Source: Cucumis sativus (Eukaryota > Streptophyta > Magnoliopsida > Cucurbitales > Cucurbitaceae). Taken from it: a stretch of DNA of 64,000 nt. The position numbers and the translations under genes are program-made. This document shows, piece after piece, positions 1 through 20,167 of this stretch. Where the stretch lies: positions 12,028,001 to 12,092,000 of the forward strand of contig NC_026660.2 of the NCBI RefSeq assembly GCF_000004075.3. Direction: 5' to 3'. The notes below the pieces were generated by a model that was not told the DNA's origin, searched no databases, and saw only the letters and a program-made list of their open reading frames with translations. Within the stretch, counting starts at the first letter, position 1, and every line of letters starts with the position of its first letter.

Positions 1-1205
1 CCTTTTATACTCAATCGATAACTTATTCTTAACTTTCATCCAACCACAACAATAAAAAAATGGTTTCCCCGTCATAGTACCACGTCGTGGAAGGTTATCA
101 TGATGTCAATGTCGACCAGAATGTCGCAAAAAGTTTGTTGGGATACTTTCGACGACGCAGCTACAGCCAACGATGGGGAAAATTTCCCCAGCGTACGTGT
201 TAGTACGTTGCAGAGGCCTTCTGTGACACCACGTCACAGAAGGTTTTTTGCGACATTGCGTCGTCGAAAGCTTCCGCGGTGTGACATCGTGATTAACTTA
301 TATGTAATGATAACATAATTACAGTGCCTCTTGAACATATCACTCAATCGATCACCTAGGTTGTCTCAAGTGTGAGACTTCCTCTCATAGTAACTTAGGT
401 TCTCCCTAAGTTGTCGTATTAGTGAAGAATGTCTTAGGTTGTTTTAAGTCATGTAACCTTGCGCTCCCTTCACGATCCCTTCACGATGTGAGACTTCTTC
501 TCACTTGAATCGTATATTTCCTTTCGAAAGCAAGGTCCCCTTTGGTCGAATAGCTTAGGCTCATCGTTTAAGGTTTGAGAATCTCATTTCACATTGTACA
601 AGGAGTGAGTAGGTCAGAGTGGATGGAGTACTCTCTCCTTTTACACATCAAGACCAAAGCAGTTCACAACAAGCTAAATGTACAACCCTAAACTGGATCG
701 TAGGACTAAGTGCCGTTGAATATGCACAATAGAATCAAAACAAGCAATATTAACTTCTGTAGCAACCACACTCTAAACAAGGAAAGATATCGAATACAAT
801 AAGACACCAAAGAGAACCACCAATAATGAAAGTATTTTGCAGGATTAAGGTAGAAGGCCGTTTTAAACTTTTTGAGAAACCACCAAGGCAAAAGACATTT
901 CTGATAAAATGTGAAGTCGAAAACTTTCTTTCTTTATGTTTTTGTGTATATATGTAAGTCTGTGTAATGGACGTCGGTCAAGATGGATATGAAGCTTAGC
1001 GGTGAGAAGGGAAAGTTAAAAAAAATATAACATATAAAAAAGGAAATGAAGAAGAAAGTCTTAAGAAAAAGGTAATAAAACCGTGGTTGCCCACTTCATT
1101 TAATACCCAAACCCCTTCTCTACTCTCTCTCTCTCTCTCAAACCACCAATCTTCATAAAACTCCTACACTCCCTCTCTCTCTCCTCAACCGTTTTTTCCA
1201 TTTCC
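1..1205. other. Intergenic region and promoter side of the ZIP gene
   Basis: No convincing gene. Positions about 60-300 are unusually GC- and palindrome-rich: 11-bp arms around 217-242 (CCTTCTGTGAC / GTCACAGAAGG), GGGGAAAATTTCCCC near 174-188, and motifs such as GTCGCAAAAA and CTTTCGACGACGC that recur nearby in the opposite orientation. That texture resembles subterminal DNA of a CACTA-type transposon, but no terminus is visible. The stretch 1121-1190 is a CT-rich leader typical of a plant 5' UTR, just before the transporter ATG. Confidence 0.5.
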
Positions 1206-2544
1206 ATGGCCGCCGCCTGTCCCACCGACTTCACTCACGACTCCGCCTGTCGCGACGGACGCGCCGCTGCCCACCTCAAACTAATCTCCATCTTCCTCAT
1301 CTTCATCACCAGCGTCATCGGCGTCTCCTCCCCTGTTCTCCTCACTCGCTTCTTCCACGGCAAACCTCTCTACGACAAAGCCATCCTCACCGTCAAATCC
1401 TTCGCCGCCGGCGTTATTCTCTCCACCTCCCTCGTCCACGTACTCCCTGACGCCTTCGACGCACTCTCCGACTGCCGTATCGCCTCACAGCACCCCTGGC
1501 GCGACTTCCCATTCTCGGGCCTCGTCACCATGGTGGGCGCTCTCGTGGCGCTGTTCGTGGACGTGACGGCCACATCACACGTGGGACACGACCAGTATAA
1601 TCCCGTGGAGGAGAAAGGTGGGGAGGAGTCGGGAGGGGAGATTGGGCTTCTGGTGGCAGGGGAGAGGAAATCGGAGGAAACAGGAGGGGGAGGAATTATT
1701 GGGGAAGAGGAATCGGTGAAGATGAAACAGAAATTGGTATCGAAAGTATTGGAAATAGGGATAATATTTCATTCGGTGATAATTGGAGTAACGATGGGAA
1801 TGTCTCAGAATCAGTGTACCATTAAACCGCTTGTTGCTGCTCTTGCTTTTCATCAAATTTTTGAAGGAATGGGACTTGGTGGATGTATTGCTCAGGTGAG
1901 TAGATCATCATCATTCTTTCTTATTTTCTTATTTTCCTTTTTTAGTCCCTTAAAACTTTTCTCAAATTTTATTTCAAGGGAAAGACTTCAAGTCCTTAAG
2001 TCAAGCTTATTTACTATCGATGTCCCTCAACTATTATTTAATTTACTAAATATTTGATCCCTTAGCTACGCTTCTTATGCGACTACCAATACATATAGAA
2101 TTTTCCACTCTACCGCAATATTTGAAATTTCCTCCATTCTAAACTATCTATATGTACTCCTGATCTTACACTTGGTTTATGTTTTAAACTATAACATCTT
2201 CCTAATAATGGTGTTATAATACACTGCAGGCAGGATTCAGCTTCACAACCACAGCGTATATGTGTTTCATGTTCTCAGTGACAACGCCAATGGGTATAAT
2301 ACTAGGTATGATTCTGTTTTCATTAACAGGTTATGACGATAGCAACCCCAAAGCTTTGATAATGGAAGGTTTATTAGGATCATTTTCATCTGGGATTCTC
2401 ATATACATGGCTTTGGTAGATTTAATAGCCCTTGATTTTTTTCACAACAAGTTGATGACCTCAAATCATTGCCTCAAAAACATTTGTTTTATTGCCTTGT
2501 TGCTTGGCTCTACTTCCATGTCCATTTTGGCTTTGTGGGCTTGA
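1206..2544 (+). CDS. ZIP6: ZIP-family zinc transporter, ZIP6-like (2 exons)
   Basis: Metal-ion uptake carrier of the ZIP (ZRT/IRT-like) family, moving Zn2+ and related divalent cations toward the cytosol across a cell membrane. Exons 1206-1895 and 2230-2544 join in phase 0 at GCTCAG|GTGAGT ... CTGCAG|GCAGGA, giving 334 residues, close to Arabidopsis ZIP6. Hydrophobic segments lie near residues 24-45, 60-80 and 104-121. A Gly/Glu-rich variable loop follows (about 126-170) with only two histidines, as in ZIP6 rather than the His-rich IRT1 type. The family's core helices carry H189 ([11 protein letters not shown]) and H216/E220 ([11 protein letters not shown]), the expected metal-site residues. 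Exon 2 gives the last three helices and ends in LALWA. The start has no in-frame competitor and follows a CT-rich leader. The intron contains in-frame read-through to 2057, an artefact of ignoring the splice. The ZIP6 assignment rests on remembered similarity. Confidence 0.93.
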
Positions 2545-2725
2545 AAGTCTTAAAAATCCCCCCTCTTTAATATAAAATTTGGTTGTAAAGGTAATATCAA
2601 TATCAACATGCATGGATATCATCTCTCTTTTCATTTCGGTTTGATTGTTTCAAAAGTAATATTGCATTATCGTAGGTTACTGGTTTTCCATGTCATAAAT
2701 CCAATTGGGTTTCATTAGTAAAGAG

Positions 2726-2757
<32 letters not shown>

Positions 2758-4428
2758 TAGGAAGAAATTTTGGTGGGTGTGAAATAAAAAGTTTAGTTAT
2801 AAACATTACATGAAAGTGGAATGGAAAGTGTATATGTTAATGCGCCTTTTGTCACTAAGCTTTTAATCTATAATACCTTTTTTTATTATTATTAATTTGA
2901 ACTTTTATTTTGATTGTGAGGTTTTACTTTACTCTCCAAATTCTCTGTGTTTGTTTTTTTTTTTTTTTTATCCAAAACTTTTAAAATGTCTATTTTAATT
3001 TTTATAAATAGCAAGAAATTAAGTAATTAATATAATAATTAGACAAAATATTTGGAGACCCTCCATAATACAAAAGAAGTATATTGGTGTTAGATGGATA
3101 GAAGACAAATCATATTATTGGTAAAAGTTTTTAAAGGAATATTTGCTAAATTTATAACTTTTTAAGATGTTATTGTATATTTTGATTTATTTTATTCCTA
3201 AAATCACTACTTGATGCTCAATTGCCGTCTGGGTATGTTTTCAAGCTAAATTAAGTTAGGGATAAAACATTATTCAAAATGGTTTTATATTAGAAAACTA
3301 CTAAAATTCTAAAATATGACATTTTAAAGATTAAAATTCGATATATGTGGATGTGCTTACTTAACTTTTCAAGTATTAACTTTAATTTTTGTTTAAAACA
3401 ATTTCATACTTATTTTAGATAATTGTTACACATAAAAAAGAAGTTTAAATGATAGGGATGACTCTTTAATAGTTTTCATTTTTCATGTCTCCCCCATTCT
3501 ACCTTTTCCAACCTACACTACACAACATTTAATTCTCTCTCATTTATGCTTTTTGAACTGGAAAATTAAGTGATATTTTAATTTTAGATTAGGGTTTAGG
3601 AGGTCCTCCTATAGGATGATCCGAATACCGATTGATCCAATTTAAGTAAAGGATGGGGGTATTAAAATTAAAATTTTAGAAAGTAGTGTTTGAATTGGAC
3701 GGGGCCGAGTTAGTCGCAACCTTACACTGGATTTGAACTCCATGATAAGATTGACCTCTTTTTTGATAACATTTTGTGCAAGAATGAGTGAATGATCAGA
3801 AGTAGATTCAAATTAACTAGGTTGATATATATCGTTTGTCTCAAGTGTGGACATTCCATGATATTTAGTAGCCTCGAAATGAAGAGAGAGTCAAGAGTCA
3901 ACAACTGCCTTTGTTTGAAAAGTTATAACCCAACAATAGATATTCACTAAAGTCATACAAAACAAAACAAAAAAACTCATTTTTTAATCTATTAAATTAC
4001 GTTTTAAGTATAAATAGGGGAATCCTATGAATACATCTTCCCCAAACTGTATATATCCTTCGATCATAGAAAAAATAATATATTGAGAGAAAACTTGTTA
4101 ATGCATTCTTATCGGCACATCCCCACGACTTAGAAATGAGTGAAATAAATTCTCCAATCTAATAATCGTGTTGGGTTTAAATTTTTTTCAAACATAATTT
4201 GTAAAGATGTATGGAAATATTCTTAGGTAACCTCATGTTTACGAAGTTTCACTAGATCTATGTGTAGAGGTGTGGATAAATAGATTACAATAGAAAGGCA
4301 TGAATTTGTTGAGGAACATTTGTGAGATGATGAAGAACGGAAAAGAATCTACAGATATATATCAATTTCCTCATTATAGCCTCATCGTTCGAACATGGCA
4401 GCTCCACCATTATTAGTAGCTATATCTG
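2545..4428. other. Intergenic, AT-rich
   Basis: Holds the 3' UTR of the transporter, an AT/AC microsatellite at about 2732-2758 and poly-T runs. No open frame has coding character. A stretch near 3640-3745 ends in a GAACTCCATG-type motif whose complement resembles a tRNA B-box and may be an old transposon scrap, which I could not classify. Confidence 0.5.
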
Positions 4429-5016
4429 CTATTCATTTTCATTCAATTCCAAGTTATTGCCAATTCCATTTCTCAAACTCTGATGAGTGCGAACCACCGG
4501 ATCTCTACAAATCGGACAATTAGAATGAGAACTCAGCCACATATCGATGCACTCGACGTGAAACACATGCTTACACTTAGGCAAGCTCCTCCCAATCTCA
4601 TTCTCTTCAAACAAGCTCAAGCAAATGACACATTCCAATCCTATCTTGCATTGGTTTTCGGACATGTAAATAAAAAGAGGGATTGCGGAAATCACCGATG
4701 CAGCGAGTCCTTTGGTGGGAGAGCGGGCAGCTGGAGGGGTGGTGTGATCAAACGATATGGAATGGAAATGGTGCAACCGAGGCTGGCCGAGCACTTGAGA
4801 GACGGCGATAGAGCTGCGACGCTGGTGACGGGCTTGGGTGAGGAACCATCTGGCATAGATGTGGAGAAGGAGAACAAAGATGGTGACAAGAAACAGAGAG
4901 ATTAAGGCAGCTAGCATTAGTACACTTCCATTGTAAGAGATGATGCTCTTAAAGGCATGACCAAATAATGGATCAAAAGATGGAAAATTCAGTGAAGATT
5001 GTGAGGAGTTGAACAT
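4429..5016 (-). CDS. ATL-type RING-H2 finger E3 ubiquitin ligase
   Basis: Single-exon 195-residue protein with the ATL layout. An N-terminal membrane span (about 31-53) is followed by a basic stretch, then a GLD-like segment (KGLAASVISAIPLF, 102-115), then a RING-H2 finger. The zinc ligands are visible as C129, C132, C148, H150, H153, C156, C167 and C170, with the proline before the third cysteine (P146) and the tryptophan after the sixth (W160) that mark ATL RINGs and support E2 binding. The C-terminal tail is short. The family consists of membrane-anchored ubiquitin ligases, many of them fast-induced stress regulators; the substrate cannot be read from sequence. Lack of introns is normal for ATLs. 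The GLD motif reads GLAASVI, a weak match (no GLD triplet), so the exact ATL subgroup is uncertain. A TATATAT stretch at about 5065-5080 lies upstream on this strand. Confidence 0.93.
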   Translation of the reverse strand: MFNSSQSSLNFPSFDPLFGHAFKSIISYNGSVLMLAALISLFLVTIFVLLLHIYARWFLTQARHQRRSSIAVSQVLGQPRLHHFHSISFDHTTPPAARSPTKGLAASVISAIPLFIYMSENQCKIGLECVICLSLFEENEIGRSLPKCKHVFHVECIDMWLSSHSNCPICRDPVVRTHQSLRNGIGNNLELNENE

Positions 5017-7936
5017 AGTTTGAAGTAATGAGATGGGTTTTTTTTATAAATTCAGAATGGCTCTATAACATATATAGCAACGCAAAGAAAAAGTGTGACT
5101 CAAGTTGCACCATCTCCTCTCCATGCATCAGCTTCGATGATAGGTTTTTCAAATTTTTTTAAAAAAAAGTTAAAATATTATCTTCAATAGATCTCAATGG
5201 AACGTAGATGTACAAAGATAAGCGTGTGCAGAGATAGAACGTGAGTTTTGTAGGGGGAAAGAAGGGGAAGAGAGAGTAGGCATGGAAAATGGATATTGCA
5301 GAATCACATGAGGAAAAGAAAACGTGAAAGTGAAGAAAATAAGAATATGAAAAGAAGAATGAGAGATTGGGATATGTGTGGAAGAAAAGAGAGAGAGCAT
5401 ATTAATCATAATCCCAAGAAACGTAGAAATGGAGGCCTCGTGAAGACGACGGAACCAAACTCAATCCACCAAATAACGTCCATTAAATAACATTTATTTA
5501 CTGCCTTTTCTTCTTTTACTCTCATAAAAACAAACATGTTTTAGGGTTTCTTTTCTAAAAAGAAATTAACAATTTATAAGTTTAATTTGACTCTTGATAC
5601 TTTTCATTATTCCATCTACCTTTAGACTACTCATTCTAATCTATATATTTTTAAATATTTGTTTTGAAATCTATACTTTCAATTTTCATCTTCAACTCTC
5701 AAAACATGACAATTTTGATCTTTTAAAAATGGAGTAAAAATAAAAATGAAGAAACAAGTTAGTCACTTTTTAAAAGTATACAGACTAAAATAAACCATTT
5801 GAAAATATGTAGATCAAAATGAAACAACTTTAAAAGTATAAAGACTAAAATGAACATTTTAAAGGTATAGTAACTAAAATCAATCAAAACCAAATCTGAA
5901 GATTTTAAGTTTTTGGTTTTTAAAATTTAAACAAGGTTTTTAAATTTATATCTATTAGATTATTGATATATCCAAAATTGTAAATTTAATTATGGTTTTA
6001 TTTAAAACAAAAATAGATTTTGTGTCTTAATGAAACATATTTTTCTTTACATCCATTAGACACTAATTAAAAACCCGAGGGTTCTATTTAACAAAAATGT
6101 AAGACTCTATTAGATACAAACTTAAAAGTTTTCTCTTTTTTGTTCTTTTAAAAACAATTGAAAGGATTTAAATTCAAAGACAAATAATGTTTTTTTTGAA
6201 GTTGGGATCAAATAAACATCAATTGCACAATTTTTAAAAATTGGGTCAACATCGTTTAAATAAATAAATAAATAAATAAATAAACAAATAAACTCTCGTG
6301 TATTTTCAATTTAATAGTTCAATCTTATAGTTTAAATAAATAAATAAATAAATAAATAAACAAATAAACTCTCGTGTATTTTCAATTTAATAGTTCAATC
6401 TTATAGATTTGAATCGTATCCATTGTTAACTCTTACAGATAGACCGTTAAACTATATCACCCTTTCAACTTTACTCTTTTTTTTTGATAAAATTTTCTAT
6501 TAATTAGAAAAAATAATTTAAAGAGTAGGATTATTTTTTTATCCATTTCGTGAAATTAGATACTATCATCATTCATCAAATGTTAATCGTATGAAGTGAT
6601 TAAATTGAAAAATAAAAGTATTAACAAAACTAAATTAAGTAACGTTAAAAATTTGTAACGATTTAGGGTGAAATTTTAATAAGATTTATTGCCTAAATAA
6701 ATCAGCAAACAAATTAGACTCAATACTTCTATATTACAAAATCAAATTTTAATAAACTTTTGTACGTTAAACACTAAATTGTTGCAAATTTAAAAGTACA
6801 ATAAATAAATATTAGTTACTGATCAAACTTTATGAACTAAATTATTTTCCATATAAAGTTTAAGAACAAATCAAGTAATCATCCCAGAAATAACTAAAAC
6901 ATACATGCAACACGGCTATGTTGAATTTAAAATTTACGTTCTAAAATTACAGATTTAGTCTCTGAAATTTTGGAAATTTTAATATTCATATATCTCCTAA
7001 ATATAATTAAAAGTTTAAAATTCTATTAGACAAACAATTCAAATTTATATATAAATGAGCAATTAATTTCAAAAAAGAAAATCTTGAAATTTGTATAGAC
7101 AAAATTGAAAGTTCATGGAATCTATTAACGACAAAGTTGAAAGCTATGAGAGACCTATACGAAGACATTTTCAAAAAGTTCAATAAACTAAACTTGTAAT
7201 TTAACTATAATTTTGGTAGATTTTAAGTCAAATAAGAAAAAGTTACCTCACCATTTTAAGGAGACAGCAGAGAAGAAATGGTCCTCAAGTCAAATTCTTT
7301 TGGTTCCTGATAAACAAATTATGGAGGTGAATAGCCTTACCTGTCTTCTACAATGAATGTCCCACCACATTCATCCACCTGATGAAGTTCATAAAAGTTA
7401 AAAACTATTTTTAAAACCTATCAGAAGATTCCACCTGATGCAGAAAAATGCTTAGCCAACTACCTGAAATATAAATGCATGGATTGAAAAAGAACATACC
7501 AAATTTGATTCTATCTCTAGGGAGTGTTTTTCCTTCATGAAAAAACTTCAATGGCATCATCATCAGAACAGTATGACAAAACAATATATAATTCTGCTAC
7601 CACCTGTTAAATATTCATAATTAATCTTAATATCCAAAACTTTCTTGATTCCAATTAACTGAACAACACAGATGGAACTTTGAATTCCTCCGTGTCTTGT
7701 TTCAAATGGAAGAGGATTTTGTTTAACCATATTCCACCTTACCCCCTGAGTATTAGTTACATACATAGACATCACTATTACATAAACGAAATCGAGTTCT
7801 CATCATTCACATTTGCAGAGGAGGTTAATGATAAGAGTGGCGCAATTTACGACACCAGCATCTTAGTAATGAATGAGAATTAAAAGAATGCATAAGAAAC
7901 TTCTCAAAGCACATGAGAGTTATTAGATAGGGTCTG
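5017..7936. other. Intergenic, AT-rich, including the F2KP 3' flank
   Basis: No supported gene. Short open frames around 5194-5490 overlap on both strands and have no recognisable domains. There is a 76-bp tandem duplication at 6255-6406. The stretch nearest F2KP (about 7260-7936) is richer in mixed sequence and is probably its 3' UTR and downstream DNA, possibly with a UTR intron. Confidence 0.5.
6255..6406. repeat. Perfect 76-bp tandem duplication
   Basis: Copies 6255-6330 and 6331-6406 read the same base for base, each starting with an AAAT array (TTTAAATAAATAAA) and ending in ATCTTATAG. The identity suggests a recent duplication, plausibly replication slippage or unequal exchange seeded by the AAAT array. 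Confidence 0.92.
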
Positions 7937-15486
<7,550 letters not shown>

Positions 15487-18400
15487 TGTCGTTCTTCACC
15501 CGCTTACAACGAATAGCTACGGCCGGAGAAATTTGCAGTAGAGAAAAGTGGGAATTTTGAGAGAGAGAGATACTATCGCCAATCTAGGAAACAAGTTGAA
15601 GCCATGAAGATTGAAAAAGAGGGATAGGGTTCGATTTGGGTGTGTTGTGGAATCGGATAAAAGTGTGAGAGGGACGAGAGATGGAGAATAAAAGTGATGA
15701 AATGGTGAGTTTGGCGGATTAGTTGCGATCAGTTTTTTTTCATTGGTATTTTTTTAGTTATCGATAAGAACAGAATCGAAGAGAGAAAGACAGAGAAAGA
15801 AGACGAGGATTATGAAAAGTTGAAATGGAAATTGGAAATACCCTTTCACCTTTTTTGGTTGTGTGTTCGTTAAAGACGAAGGCCCAGTGCTGCCACGACG
15901 ACTGCCAATTTCTTGGTCTCTACTCCACAACCAACCCGTGCATGTCTACATACTAACATTCTACCAATCGCCTATTTCCGTGCATCTCTACATACTAACA
16001 TTCTACCCATTACATATTTAACCTCCAACCTCTAATCATAAAACCCATTTCAATATCATTTATACCCAACTTTTTTTTATAATGACATTATAGTTTAATT
16101 TTAATTATTGGAGTGAGAACTTTCTTTTTTGACCCACAATCTAACGTTAATCACTCTTTTACTATCACAAAGTAAAAATTTACCAAAACAATCAAATGTG
16201 GTCTCGGTTTGAGAGAACCTTTCCAATTCGGTATTTTTATTCTCGCAAGAAAAGTACAACCTGCTTGAGAATCTTTCACTCATTCAACTTGTTTCCTTTA
16301 TCTCACATCTCGTTGTCCTTACATTCTTTACACAAAAAAAAGTGTAATCCTTGATTCCTCTCCAAATTCTAGAAAAGGAAGTTTGAGACTAATGGAAAAT
16401 CTCCTTCCCCATGGCAGTATAATAAAAAATTATTCACTTATTATTATTACTCATGTAAAAGTGTTGTTAAAACACATGGTAGGATCTACAATGTAGAGTT
16501 CACATCCACCAGTATTAGAAGAAATTTTGTTTGAGATTATTGTTGGAGGAGGGTACCAAGTTAGATTTAAGAGAGATAAAATGGTGTGTATTAGAAAAAG
16601 TTGAAAGGAAAATGGAAGGTTGAAAGGTTGAGTGGGAAGTAAGTATGAAAAAAAGCTTCGAAAGAATGTAGATAGGAGGAGAATGCATAAAGTAGAAATA
16701 GAGGAAGTAATAATAAGAATGGAGCATATCACACACACACTAAATCGTTTTAATAATCACGTAAGCATAAAAGACAAAAAGAAAAGAAGAAAAAAGAATA
16801 TAGGTGGTTGACATCGTTTTCCAATATTGGACCTAAGCCCAATTGTTTGGACCACTTTAATGGGCTGACATTGCTCCCAAATTCAACAATTTACGGGCTA
16901 TTCGGCCCTTTCGCTTGCATCAGGCCTTGATATCATCTACGTGTTTTTAACAAAGTGCTGTAAATAGATAATTTTTTACTCTATTTTTAACAACGATTTT
17001 GAAAAAGTCATCACCATAAGCCCATTGCACCTATTTTACTCTATTTTTCCATATCAAATTGGAACTCTTCATTTTATTTTATCATTTTATAAAATTGAGA
17101 AATTATCCACAATTTTACATTATTTATTTCCATTTCTTTATTTTATTTTATTTTGAAGAAAGAAAAGCAAATCTCTCAACTTAAATTACTAATAGTTTAG
17201 TCCCACTATTTTTAAATAATTAACAATTTAAGTCTCGTTTCGTAAGTATTTCGATTTTTGCTTTTGTTCTTGAAAATTATGTTTAATTTTGTCTTACATC
17301 TTATCGTTATTTTCATCTTTCTTTAAATATAATAGTTGAATTCTTAGACAAATTTAAATGAACAAAAACAAAAACAATTGTTTAAAGTTACTTTTTTAAA
17401 ATTTTAACATTTTAATTTGATATTTTAAATCATCGGTAAAATATAGATAACAAAGAAAGAAAATTGTACGTGAAAGTAGTATTTATGAGTTTAATCTTAA
17501 AAGAAAAAAATGTTACCAAATCTTAGTCATTGAGTTTTGTTTAAGAGTAATGATTAGGTATAGTATTGGCTACACGAATCTCCATATAATCTATCACTTT
17601 AAATAAATAAAATTTTGGTAGTCCACGTATCGTTTTCGTTAATAAGTAAACAATTTAGCAAATTTATTATGATATGTCGTATACAATTGTAATCCTATTA
17701 TGAAAAATATTGTTATTATTAGTTTTATTAGTATAAGTCGATGGAATTGGAACTATTAGACCTTTTAGTTATTAACACATTTTTATGTCAGTTGAGTTAT
17801 ATTTGTTTTTGCTATAAAAACTAAAGTGGTGTTTGGGATAAAGATTGAATAATTATTGTCCTGGTTATTATAGTTGAGTTATGATAGTTTGTGTTTGAGG
17901 GGTAGATTATTTTAGATTGGATTATAATCATCGGTAGATTTAGTATAGGCCAAGGGGGGCTCGAGCCCTCCCTCAACTTTATTGTTTTTATATAATATGT
18001 ATAAACAAACTCAATTAATATTTAATATTTGTAGACAGTTCAAGTCTTACTTACGTAATTTTTTTTTCAAATTTTTATTTTTTCTCTAAGTTACAACTCA
18101 AAGCCTCTTATGTTGTTCTGTAGTTCTTTTGTATCATTGTCTTGTCTAAAAAGCATATAATCATTTTGGTAGAAAAAGAATTTCGTTACTAACCCTCCCC
18201 ACACCCTTTATACCTAGAGAATGCATCATTTACTCTACAAAATTATATCATCGACTTGACTCTAAAATCTCGAATCGGTTTCATTTAACCGTTTTTTCTC
18301 TATCATATCTTTATGTTGCCAGTTTTTCTATTTTGTTACGTTGTGTTTAATTTTTGGAATAAAATAGGCTTCTTTCGTTCTTAGGTTTTAGGTCTAGTTT

Positions 18401-19401
18401 CGAGGCGACTGTTTAATCTTAAAGTTTATAAATGTAAAGTTTATTCTTAAATTTTGAGTTTAAGTTTGGTTGTTGTCCTTAAATTTTTAAGGGTTAAGTT
18501 GTTAATTTATTTTTTTAGTTTTAACTCTAGTTTTTTTTCCACAAAGGATGATTCAATTTTTTTTAGTACATCTCCCTTTGAGATGGATTCTCCATTCATT
18601 TGATCTATTGGTTGAACAATTTTATACTATTGCTTTCAAGTTTTCATTAAGATTGATCACTTATATTTCTTTTGTGTTGCCAATATATTTTAGTTACTTA
18701 ATTATAAATCATTATGTTAAGGATACGTTTTAATTAAATTTTAATTAATCTATATAGAGATGACAAACTAGTGAAAAATAAAGACTAATTTAATTCTTTA
18801 AAATTATTAATAGGCATTCGCAACACCAAAAATGATAGTGAGTATATCAAGTGAAAATGATGGATAAAAGTGTAAAATTTGAAACTTCGAAAAACCTAAT
18901 TTGTATCAAGTGAGTATCGAGGGAAAATCATGCATTGTAAAAGTCTCGTGTTTTATCTTATTTAGAAAGAAACAATTTTAATTAAAAAGCTTCAAGGAGA
19001 TTGCGAAGAAGATGAAAGTTACCAGTGCACCATCCAATCTACTAATACAATTGAAATATATTCTCACATATATATGTTGAAAGGATAGCGGTTGATGAAT
19101 CTAGTATTTTCTTTCAACTACCTCTTTAGTTTTTTGGTTTTAGCTGAAAAGGTTGTCTTGCAAGAAGATGCAATCGATTTTTGCAACATGCAAAAAGTGA
19201 AGACTTTATCAATGGTGGTTTATATCATGTAAGTAAACGTTACTTTTTTTTATGATACATTAACATTTTTTAATTAAAAATACGTTGATGGGTGCAATCG
19301 ATTTATTGTAGGTACTTATTACAATACGCGCTCATTATATTAATTTGAAGATGGTTTCAAAGTATGTTTTTGTAGATCTCTCTCTTATATCCGCAAGCCA
19401 T
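15487..19401. other. Intergenic, AT-rich
   Basis: The first few hundred bases are the F2KP 5' UTR and promoter, with GAGA-rich purine tracts just above the start codon. Open frames at 16100-16740 are short, overlap each other and show no domain. A transposon-like scrap lies at 17932-18060 (listed separately). Nothing else is recognisable. Confidence 0.5.
17932..18060. mobile_element. Fragment related to a repeat at 62541, possibly hAT-like
   Basis: GATTTAGTATAGGCC followed by a C/T-rich stretch, CAACTTTATTG and an AT-rich tract recurs in the same order at about 62541-62600. The copy here adds the palindrome GGGCTCGAGCCC. The second copy ends in a hAT-like terminus, so this is probably a truncated relative. 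No target duplication was found here. Confidence 0.4.
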
Positions 19402-20164
19402 CACTACAAGAAAATAGGTTGTTTTTCGGCAGCCTAACATCGGCTAAAACCCTAAACAACGTCAGGAAAGGTTACTCCTACGTCAAAGTCGATGTTGGCA
19501 AGTATGCCAGGGAAAGCACATCTGAGATACTTTCTCCGACGGCGGACATTGTTAGCACATCGCGGAAAGGCTTTAAATAATTTTTTGTTTAGTTAATTTT
19601 TTGTTTATTTTATTTATTTTGTCTTTTTGTCTTTAATGTTTTAGTTAATTTGTCTAAACCGACGTGGCTAAATTTGCAGTAAATTATGAAAATAAAATAT
19701 TTTAGTTAATTACAAACAATATACACGAAATATGTTCAATACAAAAACAATTACATTTTAAAAAAATGAAAGCTAATGCTATGTCAAACCTACAAATGAC
19801 ATAAAAGTAAAGTTACAATATCACATAAGAAAAATTAAACAAATTAAATATTAAAAAGTATGTACCCCAAGTGAACACGACCCTTTCTGTGCCCGACTCA
19901 TATCCTCGATCATCTTCTTCATCTCCTCCATTTGTCGTGCACGGTCCGCTATTTGTCGATCTCACTCCTCCTCCTGCCACACGTCGGAGAAAGTATACAT
20001 ATTAAATTAAATTTTAAATATTTCCTGACGTTTGGTTCGTATACGTCGCGGAATGTCTCTTTCGCCGACGTAAGCAACGTTGCGTTGGCAAAGGGTGGTC
20101 AACACCGACGCACCTTTCGCCGACATTTTTTCTGGCGTCGAAATTCTTCCGATTTCTTGTAGTG
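19402..20164. mobile_element. Non-autonomous CACTA (En/Spm) transposon with 3-bp TSD
   Basis: The element opens with CACTACAAGAAA and closes with TTTCTTGTAGTG, the perfect complement, and is flanked on both sides by CAT (19399-19401 and 20165-20167), the 3-bp duplication expected for CACTA transposition. Subterminal DNA is dense in GACG/CGTCGG-type motifs in both orientations, as in this superfamily. At 763 bp it is a deletion derivative and retains only the tail of a transposase-related frame (see 19851-19983). Intact ends and matching TSD suggest it inserted as an already small element. Confidence 0.9.
19851..19983 (-). pseudogene. C-terminal remnant of a plant En/Spm-type transposase
   Basis: On the minus strand a frame ends at TAA (19853-19851) and reads RQMEEMKKMIEDMSRAQKG in its middle, a Met/Glu-rich helical tail resembling the C-termini of plant Ptta/En-Spm transposase proteins. 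One in-frame TGA upstream (near 19962) could come from a CGA by CpG decay. Nothing upstream of it survives in the element. Assignment rests on pattern plus the CACTA context. Confidence 0.55.
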
Positions 20165-20167
20165 CAT

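Noticed and set aside
100..318. 72-codon frame at the left edge
   Set aside because: It spans the palindrome-rich island and has no domain or codon signal.
4483..4905. 140-codon plus-strand frame opposite the RING gene
   Set aside because: It is antisense to the ATL coding sequence; the minus strand has the full set of RING-H2 ligands.
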